Assembly: GCF_027579695.1 (NCBI RefSeq)
Contig: NC_083586.1
Coordinates: 5,390,001 to 5,454,000, forward strand
DNA length: 64,000 nucleotides
Direction: 5' to 3'
From: Neoarius graeffei
Taxonomy: Eukaryota > Chordata > Actinopteri > Siluriformes > Ariidae
In this document: in pieces, positions 33,286-43,740 of the stretch
Layout: every line of letters begins with the position of its first letter
Numbering within the stretch: the first letter of the stretch is position 1
Position numbers and translations under genes: made by a program
The notes under the pieces: model-generated
Told to the model about the DNA's origin: nothing
Databases searched by the model: none
What the model saw: only the letters and a program-made list of their open reading frames with translations

Positions 33286-33483
33286 GCAGAAATAGCAGAT
33301 ATGTGCTTTCTTCCAAAATATGCGCACAGACCAACTGGTAATCATAAGAAGATGTAGAAACTTGTCCTAAACTAAAAACACGCCCTCTGATGTCGTCACA
33401 GTTCGCACCAGGAAAAAAAACAAAAAACAAAACGGCTATCCAGAAGGGGACCGACTTTTCAGGCTCCGAACCCAGAGATTAAA

Positions 33484-34060
33484 TTGGGCCGGAGCCCTCC
33501 GGAGCTCAGCTCTGCCTCCTTGCCTCGGCAGTACAGCCAGCACGACCTGAACAGCTTCTTCGCATGTTTCGAGGAACAAAACAACACCCATCCACAGAAA
33601 ACACCACCCCCACCTCACGACCAGACACTGTGTCTGTCTGTCGCTAGCGTGAAGAGAGCACTCACCAACATCAACCCACGCAAAGCAACAGGCCCAGACA
33701 ACATCCCTGGTCGGGTACTGAAGGACTGCGCTGAGGAACTAAAGCATGTCTTCACTGACATCTTTAACACCTCACTGGAACAAGCCATCATCCCATCCTG
33801 CTTCAAAGCCGCCACCATCATACCCGTGCCAAAGAAGCCATCACCATCCTGCTTCAACGACTACCGTCCTGTAGCACTGACACCCATTATTATGAAGTGC
33901 TTCGAACGACTGGTCATGACACACATCAAATCCACCCTCCCACCCACCCTGGACCCCTTCCAGTTCGCATACAGGGCCCGACGCTTGACAGAGGATGCAA
34001 TCTGCTCTGCTCTTCACCCAGCCCTCACTCACCTGGAGGAAAAAGATTCATATGTGAGAA
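33484..34060 (+). pseudogene. L2/jockey-group LINE reverse transcriptase fragment
   Basis: The frame reads [20 protein letters not shown], then [27 protein letters not shown] and LDPFQFAYR, the N-terminal half of a non-LTR reverse transcriptase. The stretch [20 protein letters not shown] continues the order. The catalytic YADD region is absent because the copy ends at about 34060 with a change of sequence before a C-run. It is truncated at both ends. Confidence 0.85.
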
Positions 34061-34103
34061 CAGGGCCACTGACATGCTCTGAATGGGCCCCCCCAACACC
34101 CCA

Positions 34104-34128
34104 ACACCCCCCCCCCCCCCCCCCCCGG
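34104..34128. repeat. poly-C tract
   Basis: An uninterrupted run of about 20 cytosines follows CCAACACCCCAACA and ends in CGGGCC. It could form an i-motif and is a likely site of sequencing error. Confidence 0.95.
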
Positions 34129-34612
34129 GCCAACCCACACACCCACCCACCTCTCTTATCCCAGTCTCTACTCACTCCAACCCTTAAATGACAGGTATTC
34201 AAAAACCATTCAACCGGTCAACAACCATTTCATTTTAGCATTTCAACATTTTTACAGTTTTAACATTTTAACATTTCCTTAGTCTGCAACTATTCAGGTG
34301 CGAAATGCAATGCGCCGGACTTTTGTTGTGCATGCGTGCGTACTGTCCAGTGTGAAAAGCAGAGAAGAACACACCGCTCGAGAAACGGCGGGATATGATT
34401 GTGGGCTAATGTGAATATTCTTAGCTTCAATCAGATATATGAAACACAATGTTATTAAGCCGTTGTGGTTATGAAATGATTCAATGCCCTGTGCGTTTGA
34501 TATGGTGTTCAGTGTGACTTGCTCTCCCCTCGTTTGTAACATGAATTGCGTGCCGCACGTGCCTTGGTTGGGGTTACTTTACGGGGCTGGAAAAAGTTGG
34601 CTGTGTCTTACC

Positions 34613-35426
34613 CAGTGATGGGAATAACGGCGTTAGAAATAAACGGCGTTACTAACGGCGTTACTTTTTTTAGTAACGAGTAATCTAACTAATTACTTTT
34701 TACATTATTATAATGCCATTCCCGTTACTTACAATAAAATACTATGCGTTACTTTATTAAAGCTGTTCTCATCTGGCACGCTGCTCGCTCAGCCTTTCTT
34801 TACTCTGCTTTCGTGTGGGGCGGGGAGACATGAGACAACGGCATGGTAAGCCAATCAGAGTAGATTTGGACAACATACGTAGGTAGGCCACGCCTACTGC
34901 ACTACTGCGCGCTCTTTCAATCGGAAGACACAGCGATGGCGAGCGGTCAGCCCAGCACTGCGTTTTCACATTGGAAATACAGCCATTACTTTTCGTAACT
35001 TGAAATAAAAGGCAAGAGTGTTTACATGCAATGCACATTATGTCGAGGAACAAAGGGTTTGTCCTCGTCAGTGGCCAGTAATTAGTAACATAATTTTAAT
35101 AACTACAAAAATATATTACATTTGATAGATGTCTTATCTCACATTGTCCCACAAAAATATTAATATAGTGTAGATAACGTTACTAATTGGTTCTGTTAAG
35201 TGTCCATTTCAGTCATTAAACACATTTAACATTCACTTTTATTATGATTACACTAATTGAATTAGATTTTTTTTGAGGGGGAACAAAATGTAACAGAATA
35301 ATTACTTTCCCTGGTAATTAGTTACTTTTATGACAAAGTAACTCCGTTACTAACTCAGTTACTTTTTGGGAAAAGTAACTAGTAGCTATAACTAATTACT
35401 TTTTGAAAGTAAGGTGCCCAACACTG
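34613..35426. mobile_element. hAT MITE (CAGTGTTGGG family)
   Basis: Ends CAGTGATGGG and CCCAACACTG with subterminal GTTACT/AGTAAC motifs in both orientations. A perfect 8-bp duplication, GTCTTACC, lies at 34605-34612 and 35427-35434. 814 bp, non-coding. Confidence 0.92.
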
Positions 35427-35434
35427 GTCTTACC

Positions 35435-35677
35435 TGGCTCAGCTGCCCCACTGCCTTTGCTAATACCTGCTGCATCATCCGAATCTTTTTTAAAATATTT
35501 ATGCAGTGAGCCCCTGAGTCTCTTGGTTTCTTCCTCTCTTTTTCTCTTTTCTTTTCTTTTCTTTTCTGTGCTCCTGACTTGTGCATGTTGGCAAATGGCA
35601 CGCACGCTGATTGTCGAAGCGCTATGATCGAACGATGTCATTTTTTCCCCCTTAATCAAAGAGTCAGACCAAACCAT
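35435..35677 (-). pseudogene. N-terminal piece of a hAT/ZMYM-like protein
   Basis: On the minus strand one frame gives HKSGAQKRKEKKREKERKK and a second gives RLRGSLHKYFKKDSDDAA, the usual basic N-terminus of hAT-type or ZMYM-like fish proteins. The two parts are in different frames. The exon ends GAGCCAG|GTAAGA, a good donor, exactly where the hAT MITE inserted. A second such N-terminus lies at 35930-36280. Confidence 0.45.
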
Positions 35678-35929
35678 TTTTGCATTAGGGGTGGTAGGGG
35701 GGTCTTGACGCCTTTTTCAAAGACAATAAAGGCATGATAAAAAATAAAAAATGAGCAGCATATATTTGTATGTCTCAATAAAAACCTTCAAAGCATCCAT
35801 ACTCTATTCTATCCATATTCAAATGTGTCAATTCAAAATGTGTATCAATTAAAATAGCATCGATCTAGGCAACATATTCAAATGTCTCAATTCGAAATAT
35901 AAATTCAAATAACATCCAGTACGGCATAT

Positions 35930-36280
35930 TCAGATGTACAATGTACATTTGTGTATCAATTCAAAGAGTATCTGGCTTAAAGTGGCTTCGCACATATCCT
36001 CCTCCCCGGGGTCTCCCTCGCTCCCATCTTCCTCAAGGGGATCCTCGTCGTCGCCGACCCCTCGGCTAACACTGGCTGTGGTTGTAGCATCTCCCCGGCT
36101 AGTGCTAGCAGGGCCATCTCCCTCACTAGCATCGCTGATTTCACTAGCTTCGGCTTCAGCGCTGGTAGTGACAGCAGTTGTCGATGTTTTTATAAAAAAA
36201 CGATCTAACACTGGAACATTTTTAATTGCAGCTACACGCCTGGAGTCTCTCTTTTTTAAATTTTCTCTTCGCACAACCAC
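35930..36280 (-). pseudogene. acidic N-terminal segment of a hAT-like protein
   Basis: A 116-codon minus frame has KKRDSRRVAAIKNVPVLDRF then F, followed by Ser/Glu/Asp-rich sequence (ASEISDASEGDGPASTSRGD). The KNVPVLDRFF element resembles the IPKISNFF-type motif near the start of hAT/ZMYM proteins. No catalytic domain is present. Confidence 0.35.
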
Positions 36281-37204
36281 TCAATTGATGTCTGTACATT
36301 TTTCATTTCTACTGCGGTTTTTAAAAAATTGATACATTTCACCGTAGGTGGACTGGCTCAACTGACAGGTTGAGGAAAGGGGGGTTAATAGTCACATAGG
36401 CCACTCTTGCTCAGATTTATGATTATTGTTGTTGTTCTTATGAAATTAGTGTTCATAATGAATTATATATGACTATTTAACAATGTTAAGTGTATAACCA
36501 TTTTAAGTGTGCAAACATTCACAAAAAATATTTTTAAAGTTTCTGTCATGTGGTGCCCCCCCACTGGCTGTGAGTGGTTAGTGCCCCTGGGCACTGTGCT
36601 GCAGGCCCATATAGTTAATCCGGCCTTGGTCAGCATACCGTAGCAAGCTACCAAAACCTGAGGCCACAATAACCAACCTACAAGACTGAATATGATAAAT
36701 GATGGAAATAGTGGAAAAACTGGAAATAGTGAATGAAAATAAAAATTTACTGTTTTATTTATTGAGTCACCACACAGACCTACTCTCGTTGAATAAAGTG
36801 AGCTGAATGAGCGTCAAACTGAGTTCGGCCAGGTTCTAACGTCATACCAAAACAAAATACATCACTGATTCCTTCACATTCAGAAAGGTTAAAAACATTC
36901 ATCATACGTTCAAAAATGTTCATCATAGTGTGGCACTGTATTATCTAATTCTCACTGCTTATAACTATACACCTACCCGGTGGAGATGAGCTGGGAAACT
37001 GAAGACTGAAGGAACAGCTCCCTCTCTGATCCTGACTGTCTGACCTGTTCTGTCCAAATCCTTCATATTAGCCACAAAGTCAGAAAAATCTGTTCGTAAA
37101 ATTACGCTATAATGACCAAATACAATGAAAAGTATTTTTCCAGTCTCACCTGTGAAAGGTAGTCCCATCTGATCTCGTTTGGACGGTAAACCTGTTGGTA
37201 CAGT
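36281..37204. other. spacer with transposon-end-like fragments
   Basis: GTGGTGCCCCCCCACTGGCT near 36550 and TTAATCCGGCCTTGG near 36616 look like part of a dispersed repeat. No gene was recognised. Confidence 0.35.
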
Positions 37205-37380
37205 TAAACGCAGCACATGAATGAGGCATCTTTATTCTCGGCTACTGTCTAGACGCTACACCAGAGACGGCTGAAGAATCTCCACTTTGCCACATCCAAT
37301 ATGGCGGCGAGGATGACGTATGATTCTACACAGAATGCGGTGTCTATGTTTATATGTCTATGCTGAAAATAATCGCTGGC
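37205..37380. repeat. repeat unit with ATGGCGG core (partner near 40800)
   Basis: CCAATATGGCGG and ATGCGGTGTCTATGTTTATA occur here at 37298-37360 and again at 40817-40890. The two sites share about 70 bp with small differences. Confidence 0.7.
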
Positions 37381-37385
37381 AAAAG

Positions 37386-37455
37386 TCGGGCTGTGATTGG
37401 TCAATGGATGTGGCGCTGTGATTGGTCAATGGATGTGGCGCTGTGATTGGTCAAT
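37386..37455 (+). promoter_or_regulatory. CCAAT-box cluster upstream of candidate host exon
   Basis: Two full and one partial copies of a 25-bp unit, GCTGTGATTGGTCAATGGAT plus GTGGC, each with an inverted CCAAT box; a further CTGATTGGTCTA lies at 37499. The cluster lies 0.2-0.9 kb before two candidate start codons (37635 and 38333). NF-Y-type promoters commonly hold such boxes. Promoter function is inferred. Confidence 0.45.
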
Positions 37456-37634
37456 TCTTGGGCCAATTGTGGAGCTTTTCTGGAAGGAGGGAATATACTG
37501 ATTGGTCTATTCTGGGGACCTGGACAGAGAAGTCAGCACTCCGGCAAACGGAAGGTTAATCATCAGCTTTAAATATTTTATTTTGTGTACAGATACACGC
37601 AGTTTAAAGGAGCTGTAGCATTCTTAATAACGCC

Positions 37635-37718
37635 ATGACGGAGCTGACCATGATGAAGCGGAGCGCGCCGTTGAGTTCACTGTGCTGTGGGCTTGAGAAT
37701 GGCGGTGCTGTTAGCTGG
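37635..37718 (+). other. short upstream open frame cut by an insertion
   Basis: ATG at 37635 opens MTELTMMKRSAPLSSLCCGL and runs into the element at 37726. Rejoining across the element puts it in a different frame from the ATG at 38333, so it is either a 5' UTR upstream ORF or chance. Confidence 0.3.
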
Positions 37719-37725
37719 GTTTCCC

Positions 37726-38295
37726 TAGTCTGGCTAACACGACTTCAAAGCTCTGCGAGCATTTGGTCTGGCAAAGATATTAAGCCCAACCATTTCCCAA
37801 AGTGCGTGGTTGACTCGCCTCCCTGAAATGCCTCAGTTTGCTACTGGTCGAAGCCAGAAAAGGCTGTGATGAAGCTTAAACCAATCACATCACTCTTTCC
37901 TCTGACGTATGTGACGTGACGGGGCTAACTGGTAGATTAAACTCTTACTGAAGCCGGTCGGGAGCAAGGCGAAAACGTCCTTCCTTTCAATAAATACCTC
38001 CAGGGCTGCTCTTTGCTCCGTTTTCAATGAGAACTTGCTCCATGTTCGTAATGCTTCTAGTGAATGAAGCACTTCCGGCATAGATTCTATAAACAATCTA
38101 TGGCTTCCGGTCGCAGTTCTACTACGTCAATGCCTTGAACACGCCTCTACCCAGGGCCGTTGGAGATGCTCAAAGTTGATTGGCTCCCGATTTTTCGGGA
38201 GCTTGGAAGAGCTGTAGATAGCTTGCCTTGCCAGACTAAGCTTGCAACAGGCCCTCGTGTTGCGTCACACTTAGGATGGGCGGGCCCAGGCTAGA
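37726..38295. mobile_element. short DNA element carrying a helicase exon
   Basis: Ends TAGTCTGGC and GCCCAGGCTAGA, with a 7-bp direct repeat GTTTCCC at 37719-37725 and 38296-38302. A minus-strand frame inside encodes a helicase N-terminus. It looks like an internally deleted copy of a helicase-coding transposon common in fish; the superfamily is not assigned. Confidence 0.55.
37890..38096 (-). pseudogene. RecQ/DEAD-like helicase N-terminal fragment
   Basis: A 68-codon minus frame reads FSLKTEQRAALEVFIERKDV then FALLPTGFSKSLIYQLAP. This is the Q-motif and Walker A region of a RecQ-type superfamily 2 helicase; the usual GxGKS is GFSKS here, a likely inactivating Gly-to-Ser change. Nothing of the DEAH or later motifs follows. 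It is part of the mobile element at 37726-38295. Confidence 0.65.
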
Positions 38296-38332
38296 GTTTC
38301 CCCTTTAAGCGCTCCACTGGACACTTTCTCAC

Positions 38333-38600
38333 ATGGAGGAGGCCGACGTATGGGCTGCTGGAACTGGGATTAATGCAGGGAAAGTGCCTGTGGAAAGCCA
38401 GTCAGAGCTTGAGGAGCACGGCTGTGAGGAGCTCCTGAACCCAGAGCTGGAGACGGAGACCTACAAGCTGCTGAGGCAGTTGTTCCGCTCTCACACAGGC
38501 CTTCCGGTAGAACACAGGCGGAATAAAGCGCACTCAGCACTGCCAAGTCTGCAGAGAGTGGTGGGGAAAACCATCTACCGCCACCACATCGCATACACCG
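38333..38600 (+). CDS. first coding exon of an unrecognised host gene
   Basis: ATG at 38333 opens an 89-codon exon: MEEADVWAAGTGINAGKVPV, then an acidic part (SELEEHGCEELLNPELETET) and a basic part with YKLLRQLFRSHTGLPVEHRR and VVGKTIYRHHIAYTG. It ends ACACCG|GTGAGC, a good donor, at 38600. Even codon use, balanced composition and the donor support a real exon. No domain is recognised. The next exon is not found in the following kilobase. A 570-bp mobile element sits 30 bp upstream, so it may alter the 5' UTR or promoter. Confidence 0.5.
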
Positions 38601-38837
38601 GTGAGCTTTACCGCACAGGGGCTCATGGCCATCTCTGTCTAGGAGTTACTGGCGATTGGCTTTGGGTGTGTAAAACCATTTTCAGGGACTTAGCTTCATC
38701 ATTGAGTTGAGCAAAGTTTGATCGTAATTTTACCTTTTTCAGATCCCAGTAACAGTAATTTATCAGTTTTTAGACTGAAGGATCTGATTCCGAATCATTT
38801 GGTTCTCAGAATGCTCTGTGAAACCGTTCTGCTGCTC

Positions 38838-38927
38838 TGTTTAGATTTAAACCCTGATGTGATTCAATTCAAAACACTTTATTTGTTTTGATTTGAACTG
38901 AATCACATCAGGGTTTAAATCTAAACA
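38838..38927. repeat. short palindrome in the presumed intron
   Basis: Arms TGTTTAGATTTAAACCCTGA... (38838-38874) and its complement (38884-38927) match for about 35 bp with a small spacer. Probably a tiny foldback element. Confidence 0.85.
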
Positions 38928-39298
38928 TTCAGCTCGCTACTCAGAGTTTCTTCAGCGTCTGTCAGTTAGTTTACAGAAGCCCAAACACTGCAGTGCAGGA
39001 TTCTCTATTACAGGGGAACAAGCACTTTAACTCAGTGAAACATTCACTTGGCTCATAAAATAACCTTTATTTAATAGTGACTTCATAATTTAATTTACGC
39101 TGTTTAGATTCCGTAAGTTTATTTTTATATCGTTAGAGTGCTTTTTGTGTCGATTGAAGTTCATCTTGCCATACAATTACCCAATCATGATGCAGCAGGC
39201 GGATATTACTGGCCAATCCTGTTGCAGGAGGCGGGCATTATGTGCCACAGGGACAGTCTGGACTTCAAAGAATTTCACCACGTTGTTTCCCATAAATG

Positions 39299-39480
39299 TT
39301 AGTCAATGCCTCTTTCCTGGGGTCGACGTGCTAGGCGAGTCCGCAGGTCTGCGCAGGATTCCCAGCTCCTGTAGCGTCCGTGTTTCAATGTCCAAAACAT
39401 CGCATATCTTACTGTTCCGAATTTGTAACAATTCCTGTCGGCTGTATTTGTGTTCCGACATACAGTACATTGACGAGAAA
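39299..39480 (-). pseudogene. LINE ORF start fragment
   Basis: The minus frame reads YSRQELLQIRNSKICDVLDI and TRTLQELGILRRP, similar to the leader segment (YSRxxLLxIR...LGIRRR) that precedes the endonuclease in fish L2-group LINEs. Only about 60 codons remain. Confidence 0.5.
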
Positions 39481-39590
39481 GACACTCCGAAAAACACATT
39501 TTACAAAGAAAAACAAACAAAACACGGGAGAGAGAGGGGCCGCTGCGTCTGAGCCACGCTACCACTGGAAGCTAAGTTTTCTGTTTCCAC

Positions 39591-40640
39591 ATGTACATTA
39601 AATGTACATTCACGTCAACTACTGCACAGAGCTTTATAAATGATCTCCCAGAGTTATCAACTTTGATTGGGTCACTGTTGGCCCCTGCAGAACATCATCA
39701 GGCAACTGAATGCTTTGAGTCAACGTTCCGCCATACTTTAGATAATGTAGCTCCTCTTAAAAGGAAAATGGTCAGAGACAAAAAATTAGCACCCTGGTAT
39801 AATGAAGACACTTGCACTTTAAAACAGACCACTTGAAAATTGGAACGTAAATGGCGTCAAACAAAATTGGTAGTGTTCAAATTAGTGTGGAAGGAGAGCT
39901 TCCTGAAGTATAGAAAAGCTCTTAGTGCTGAGAGATCAACATATCTCTCCTCCCTAATAGAAGATAACAAAAATAATCCTAGATTCCTATTTAATACTAG
40001 CAAAATTAACCAGGAATAAGTCCACTATAGACACATGCACACCTGCAGTATGGAGTAGCAACGACTTCATGAATTTTTTTAATGACAAAATTGAGAATAT
40101 CCGACAAAAAATTCAAACTACTAATTTAAGGTCAGACAATGTAAGTGACCCTGTAGTTAACAATATAACTGTATCAGATCAGCAATTAGAATGTTTTACT
40201 CCCCTTAAAGAAACTGAATTACTTTCATTAATCTCAGCATCAAAAGCCTCAACTTGTGTACTAGATCCCTTACCTGCATGTCTATTCAAACAAATAATAC
40301 CTGAAGTAATTGAACCGCTTCTAAAAATAATAAATTCTTCTCTTACGATTGGCTATGTACCCAAATCCTTTAAACTAGCAGTTATCAAACCCCTGATTAA
40401 AAACCTGGCCTTGATCCCTGTCAGCTGTCCAATTATCAGCCAATATCAAACCTCCCCTTTATCTCCAAGATCCTTGAAAAACCTGTGGGACAGCAGTTAT
40501 GCTCATATTTACATAGGAATAACATCCATGAAACGTATCAGTCAGGATTTAGACCTCATCAGACTGATTAGCTTACCTGAGCTATCTATCGCGTATCTGT
40601 CGCTAGTTTGCAGTGTACAGGGTATTTCGCACACTATTTA
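39591..40640 (+). pseudogene. non-LTR LINE reverse transcriptase remnant
   Basis: Successive frames give FINDLPELSTLIGSLLAPAE, VRDKKLAPWYNEDTC, then from 40069 FFNDKIENIRQKIQTTN, VLDPLPACLFKQI, INSSLTIGYVPKSFKLAVIK, and in another frame ISNLPFISKILEKPV. This is the linker and N-terminal reverse transcriptase region of a fish LINE. Several stops and frame changes make it clearly dead; the C-terminal half is missing. It is a different lineage from the copy at 33.5 kb. Confidence 0.8.
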
Positions 40641-40739
40641 TAACCATCACATTAAAAGTTATATATGTTGTTTTGATGCCTGTTTGTTTCCCAAATATAT
40701 ACGTGTGTGTCTTAATGGGTGAATAAAAGGCATCGAGTT

Positions 40740-41800
40740 AAATATTATTGTAGAAAGGGGCTTTATGAAGTTCAGTCCATTTACTTGCATTGGTTTACGG
40801 GGAAGATTGGCCCCGTCCAATATGGCGGACACTCTGATGTATCCCAGCAACGGGCCACCAGCTCAATGCGGCGTCTATGTTTATATGTCTATGATTTTCA
40901 GCAGAGCCGCCATATTGTTTGCATTCAGCTGGATTGGAGTGGATTTCTCGCTGTGGGTTTCGGATCGGGTAAGTCTTATGGCTGTTTTATCAGCGATGCA
41001 GTTTCTTGTTTGAAAACAGAGCGTTTTTTTCAGTAAAACACCGTGTAATGTGCCGCTGTGTTACTGCAATCATGGAGTCGCTATCGGTGATGCTGTCGCA
41101 TATCAGATGGAGATAATTATATACGTTTGACTGTAAAAAATAACTTTTATAACATGATTTAAGGGACTCAGATTATCATTGTTGTATGTAGTATGCTCAT
41201 GTTGAAGAAATATACCTAATTTTAGTTTCTATTCATGTGGAATTGCGAGTTATGTCTATGCAATTTCATGTACAATTCACAAACAACCACTGGATCATAA
41301 TTAACTCATTTGGGATGTTTTAGCACTATTGCTTCGCTTCCCGAGATATGAGAGCACAGCCACTCAGTGCTCCACAGACTAAGTCCTGACTTATTTAATT
41401 ATTATTGTGGGTGGGAATCAAAAAAGCGGAATCAAAGTGCAGGTGATTTAAAAAAAAAAAAAAAAGGGCGCTAGCGGCCATGTGTGCTGTGAGGCTCTGT
41501 GTGCTGGTGTCTTCACTCCCTGGCGGGGTTTTATTTCAGTTATGTAGGTACCCTGACATGTTATGAATGAATGATTGATAATGTTAAAGGAGGGAAGGTG
41601 CACTGTTTATAACTGATCTTCAAAAAATAAGCTAAAAAAAGGCTTAAAAAATTTCCACGATAAAAAAAAGAAAAAAGGCGGGGCTGATTTTCAGCCAAAT
41701 TCTATTTAACCCATTCAGGAGAAAAAGGGATGATCATTTGGTGCTTGAGGAAAGGGTGTAAAAAATGGGCTTGTCAGTGCCTCAGTTGGCTCAGACCGAG
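40740..41800. other. spacer with repeat fragment, no gene
   Basis: Contains the partner of the 37205-37380 repeat at 40795-40905, an A16 run near 41451, and otherwise mixed AT-rich sequence. Confidence 0.4.
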
Positions 41801-42103
41801 TCATATGCGTGAACTCTGGGCAAAAACAGCCTGCCAGATGGTGTCGGTGTAGCTTCGGAGAAGAAAGCTACAGTCCAGAAGGACTGGCCTGGGCCCGTGG
41901 TGAATTTTACCAATGTCCAGAAGTGTGTCTTTGCTGTAGGTGATCCTAGTGTACAAGCACTGAGCATTTGTCACAATCAAAATGACTAAAATAAACAATA
42001 AAGACAATCGGTGTCGGGAGCGCGTCGCAAACACGTTGGCCACGGGGGGCGCCATTGTGCAGCTATGGTGGTGATATTGCGGTCGCGGTAGTGTTCCATT
42101 CAC
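41801..42103 (-). pseudogene. LINE N-terminal fragment
   Basis: The minus frame includes RITYSKDTLLDIGKIHHGPR after a hydrophobic stretch (LSLLFILVILIVTNAQ). TYSxDTLLxIG is the start-of-ORF motif seen in fish LINEs. Short and isolated. Confidence 0.4.
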
Positions 42104-42560
42104 ATAAAGCTTGTCGACAGACAGTGTAGCTCGCTTACCTTCTTACCCGAGTTGTTTCATTACAGGCAAGAGGGCTGCTCTTCTTTCCTGGATTTCTCGT
42201 GGGAATTGGTCGTTTAGTCCATATGATGTGCCTTTCAGTTCTTTTCCTTTGCTTTTAATAAGTTCTTTGTGCTTGAGTGTTCGAATTTGGCTATTATCAG
42301 AGGTGGCTTTTTATTGTCTTTGGAAGTGAGACGGTGGACTCGATGAAAGGTAATCCTGTTGACTGCGTCTGATGGGATTTTCAGAGATGACTGCATGAAT
42401 TCTTTCACAGCTTTCTCAGGATCATCAGGTATAGACCCTTTTCACGTGACGTCACGACAAATGCAGCCGCCATTTTGGACATGTACTACCAGTAGTTTAC
42501 CACAGCCAACATTGAGGAACGGCAGCAAAGAAAGTTTTTACTTTCAGCAAGACTTCCATC

Positions 42561-42665
42561 ATGCCACTATATTGTTGTGCACCTGGATGTAGTAACCATC
42601 AACAAACAAGGCAAGGTTTATCATTTTATCGGATCCCGACAGAGAAGATGGATAGCGGCCATTAA
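42561..42665 (+). pseudogene. THAP-domain N-terminus of transposase
   Basis: ATG at 42561 opens MPLYCCAPGCSNHQQTRQGL and SFYRIPTEK, the first half of a C2CH THAP zinc finger, a DNA-binding domain used by several transposases. A stop follows at 42663, and nothing of the catalytic part remains. Confidence 0.7.
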
Positions 42666-43004
42666 CAGATTGGCAGCCCTCGGCATACCAACGCTTGTGT
42701 AGTGACCACTTTGTTGGAGGTAAGACGAATAAAGTTAGCCAGAAAAGGCATTACATTGCTGTTAACATTCTGTGGCGGCGAGTGTGTAACCAAATAGATT
42801 AAAATAACCCATTGTAACCTCTTTGTTCTTCTGTAGTAGCTATTGTTGACTAGCTAATATCAACAACATCATAGCTGGTACGTTACTGTAGCAATGTTTA
42901 CATTCAGTCATTTGGATGACTGTTAAAACCTTTCAGTCTCAAGTTTTTCCTTTACTGTATTTACTAGTTTACTGTAATTATGATCCGGCAGCTATTTACA
43001 CCGG

Positions 43005-43450
43005 ATCCAGTGTAAATAGCTGCCGGAGCCAACGTCCGAGGTTCCGGAGCGTGCTCCGGCTTGCTCCCCCTCAAATTAAGCAGTGCGCTCCGGCTTGCTT
43101 CCCCTCAAATTAAGCAGCGTGCTCCGGCTTGCTCCCGGAGTGCTCCAGCCGAGGTTCCGGAGCGCGCTCCGGCTTGCTCCCCCTCAAATTAAGCAGCGCG
43201 CTCCGGCTTGCTCCCGGAGTGCTCCGGCCGAGGTTCCGGAGCGCGCTGCTTAATTTGAGGGGGAGCAAGCCAGAGTGCGCTGCTTAATTTGAGGAGGAGC
43301 AAGCTGGAGCGCGCTGCTTAATTTGAGGGGGAGCAAGCCGGAGCGCGCTCCGGAACCTCGGACGGAGCACTCCTGGAGCAAGCCGGAGCACGCTCCGGAA
43401 CCTCGGACGGAGCACTCCTGGAGCAGGCCGGAGCGTGCTCCGGAACCTCG
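43005..43450. repeat. GC-rich inverted minisatellite
   Basis: Units such as CGAGGTTCCGGAGCGCGCTC and GGCTTGCTCCCCCTCAAATT run forward to about 43240 and then in reverse to 43450, giving a palindrome of about 220-bp arms made of tandem units. Each unit itself holds the palindrome GGAGCGCGCTCC. Confidence 0.92.
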
Positions 43451-43740
43451 GATGTTGGCGTGTATGTGTATGGCGATGGGTTTTTAACAATATAGATATA
43501 CAGATCATGTGGGCCGAAGTCAGGTAAAGACGAGGGCTTCGTGTACTTCCATACGTCAGTGAAAAATCCTGGTGGAAGCAGGAAAACGTTGTTCTCTAAG
43601 CCTGCTAGCCTCAATTTTTGCAAATACCTCTCCCTCTGCTCGTCCTGTAAATGCCCTACGTCGCTGGATAGTGAAGGTGTTTTCTGCATCTCGCTCCTTT
43701 TTCTTTTATGTTTTTCGTTTGTCGCCTTCCTCGCATTCAA
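43450..43740 (-). pseudogene. N-terminus of the second ISL2EU protein
   Basis: The minus frame from 43740 reads RKRSEMQKTPSLSSDVGHLQ, ERYLQKLRLAGLENNVFLLP and PSSLPDFGPHDLYIYIVKNP, then enters the GC-rich minisatellite. The RYLQKLxLAGLxxxxxLLP and LPDxxxxDLYxYLV pattern is the start of fish proteins with SWIM and YqaJ nuclease domains. Those later domains are absent. Confidence 0.55.

Noticed and set aside
33138-33341. Plus-strand frame opposite the signal-peptide-like segment
   Set aside because: The minus frame has the conserved pattern shared with the inverted partner; the plus frame does not.
39145-39552. 135-codon plus-strand open frame
   Set aside because: Overlaps a LINE-like minus-strand frame and shows no domain; most likely the shadow frame.
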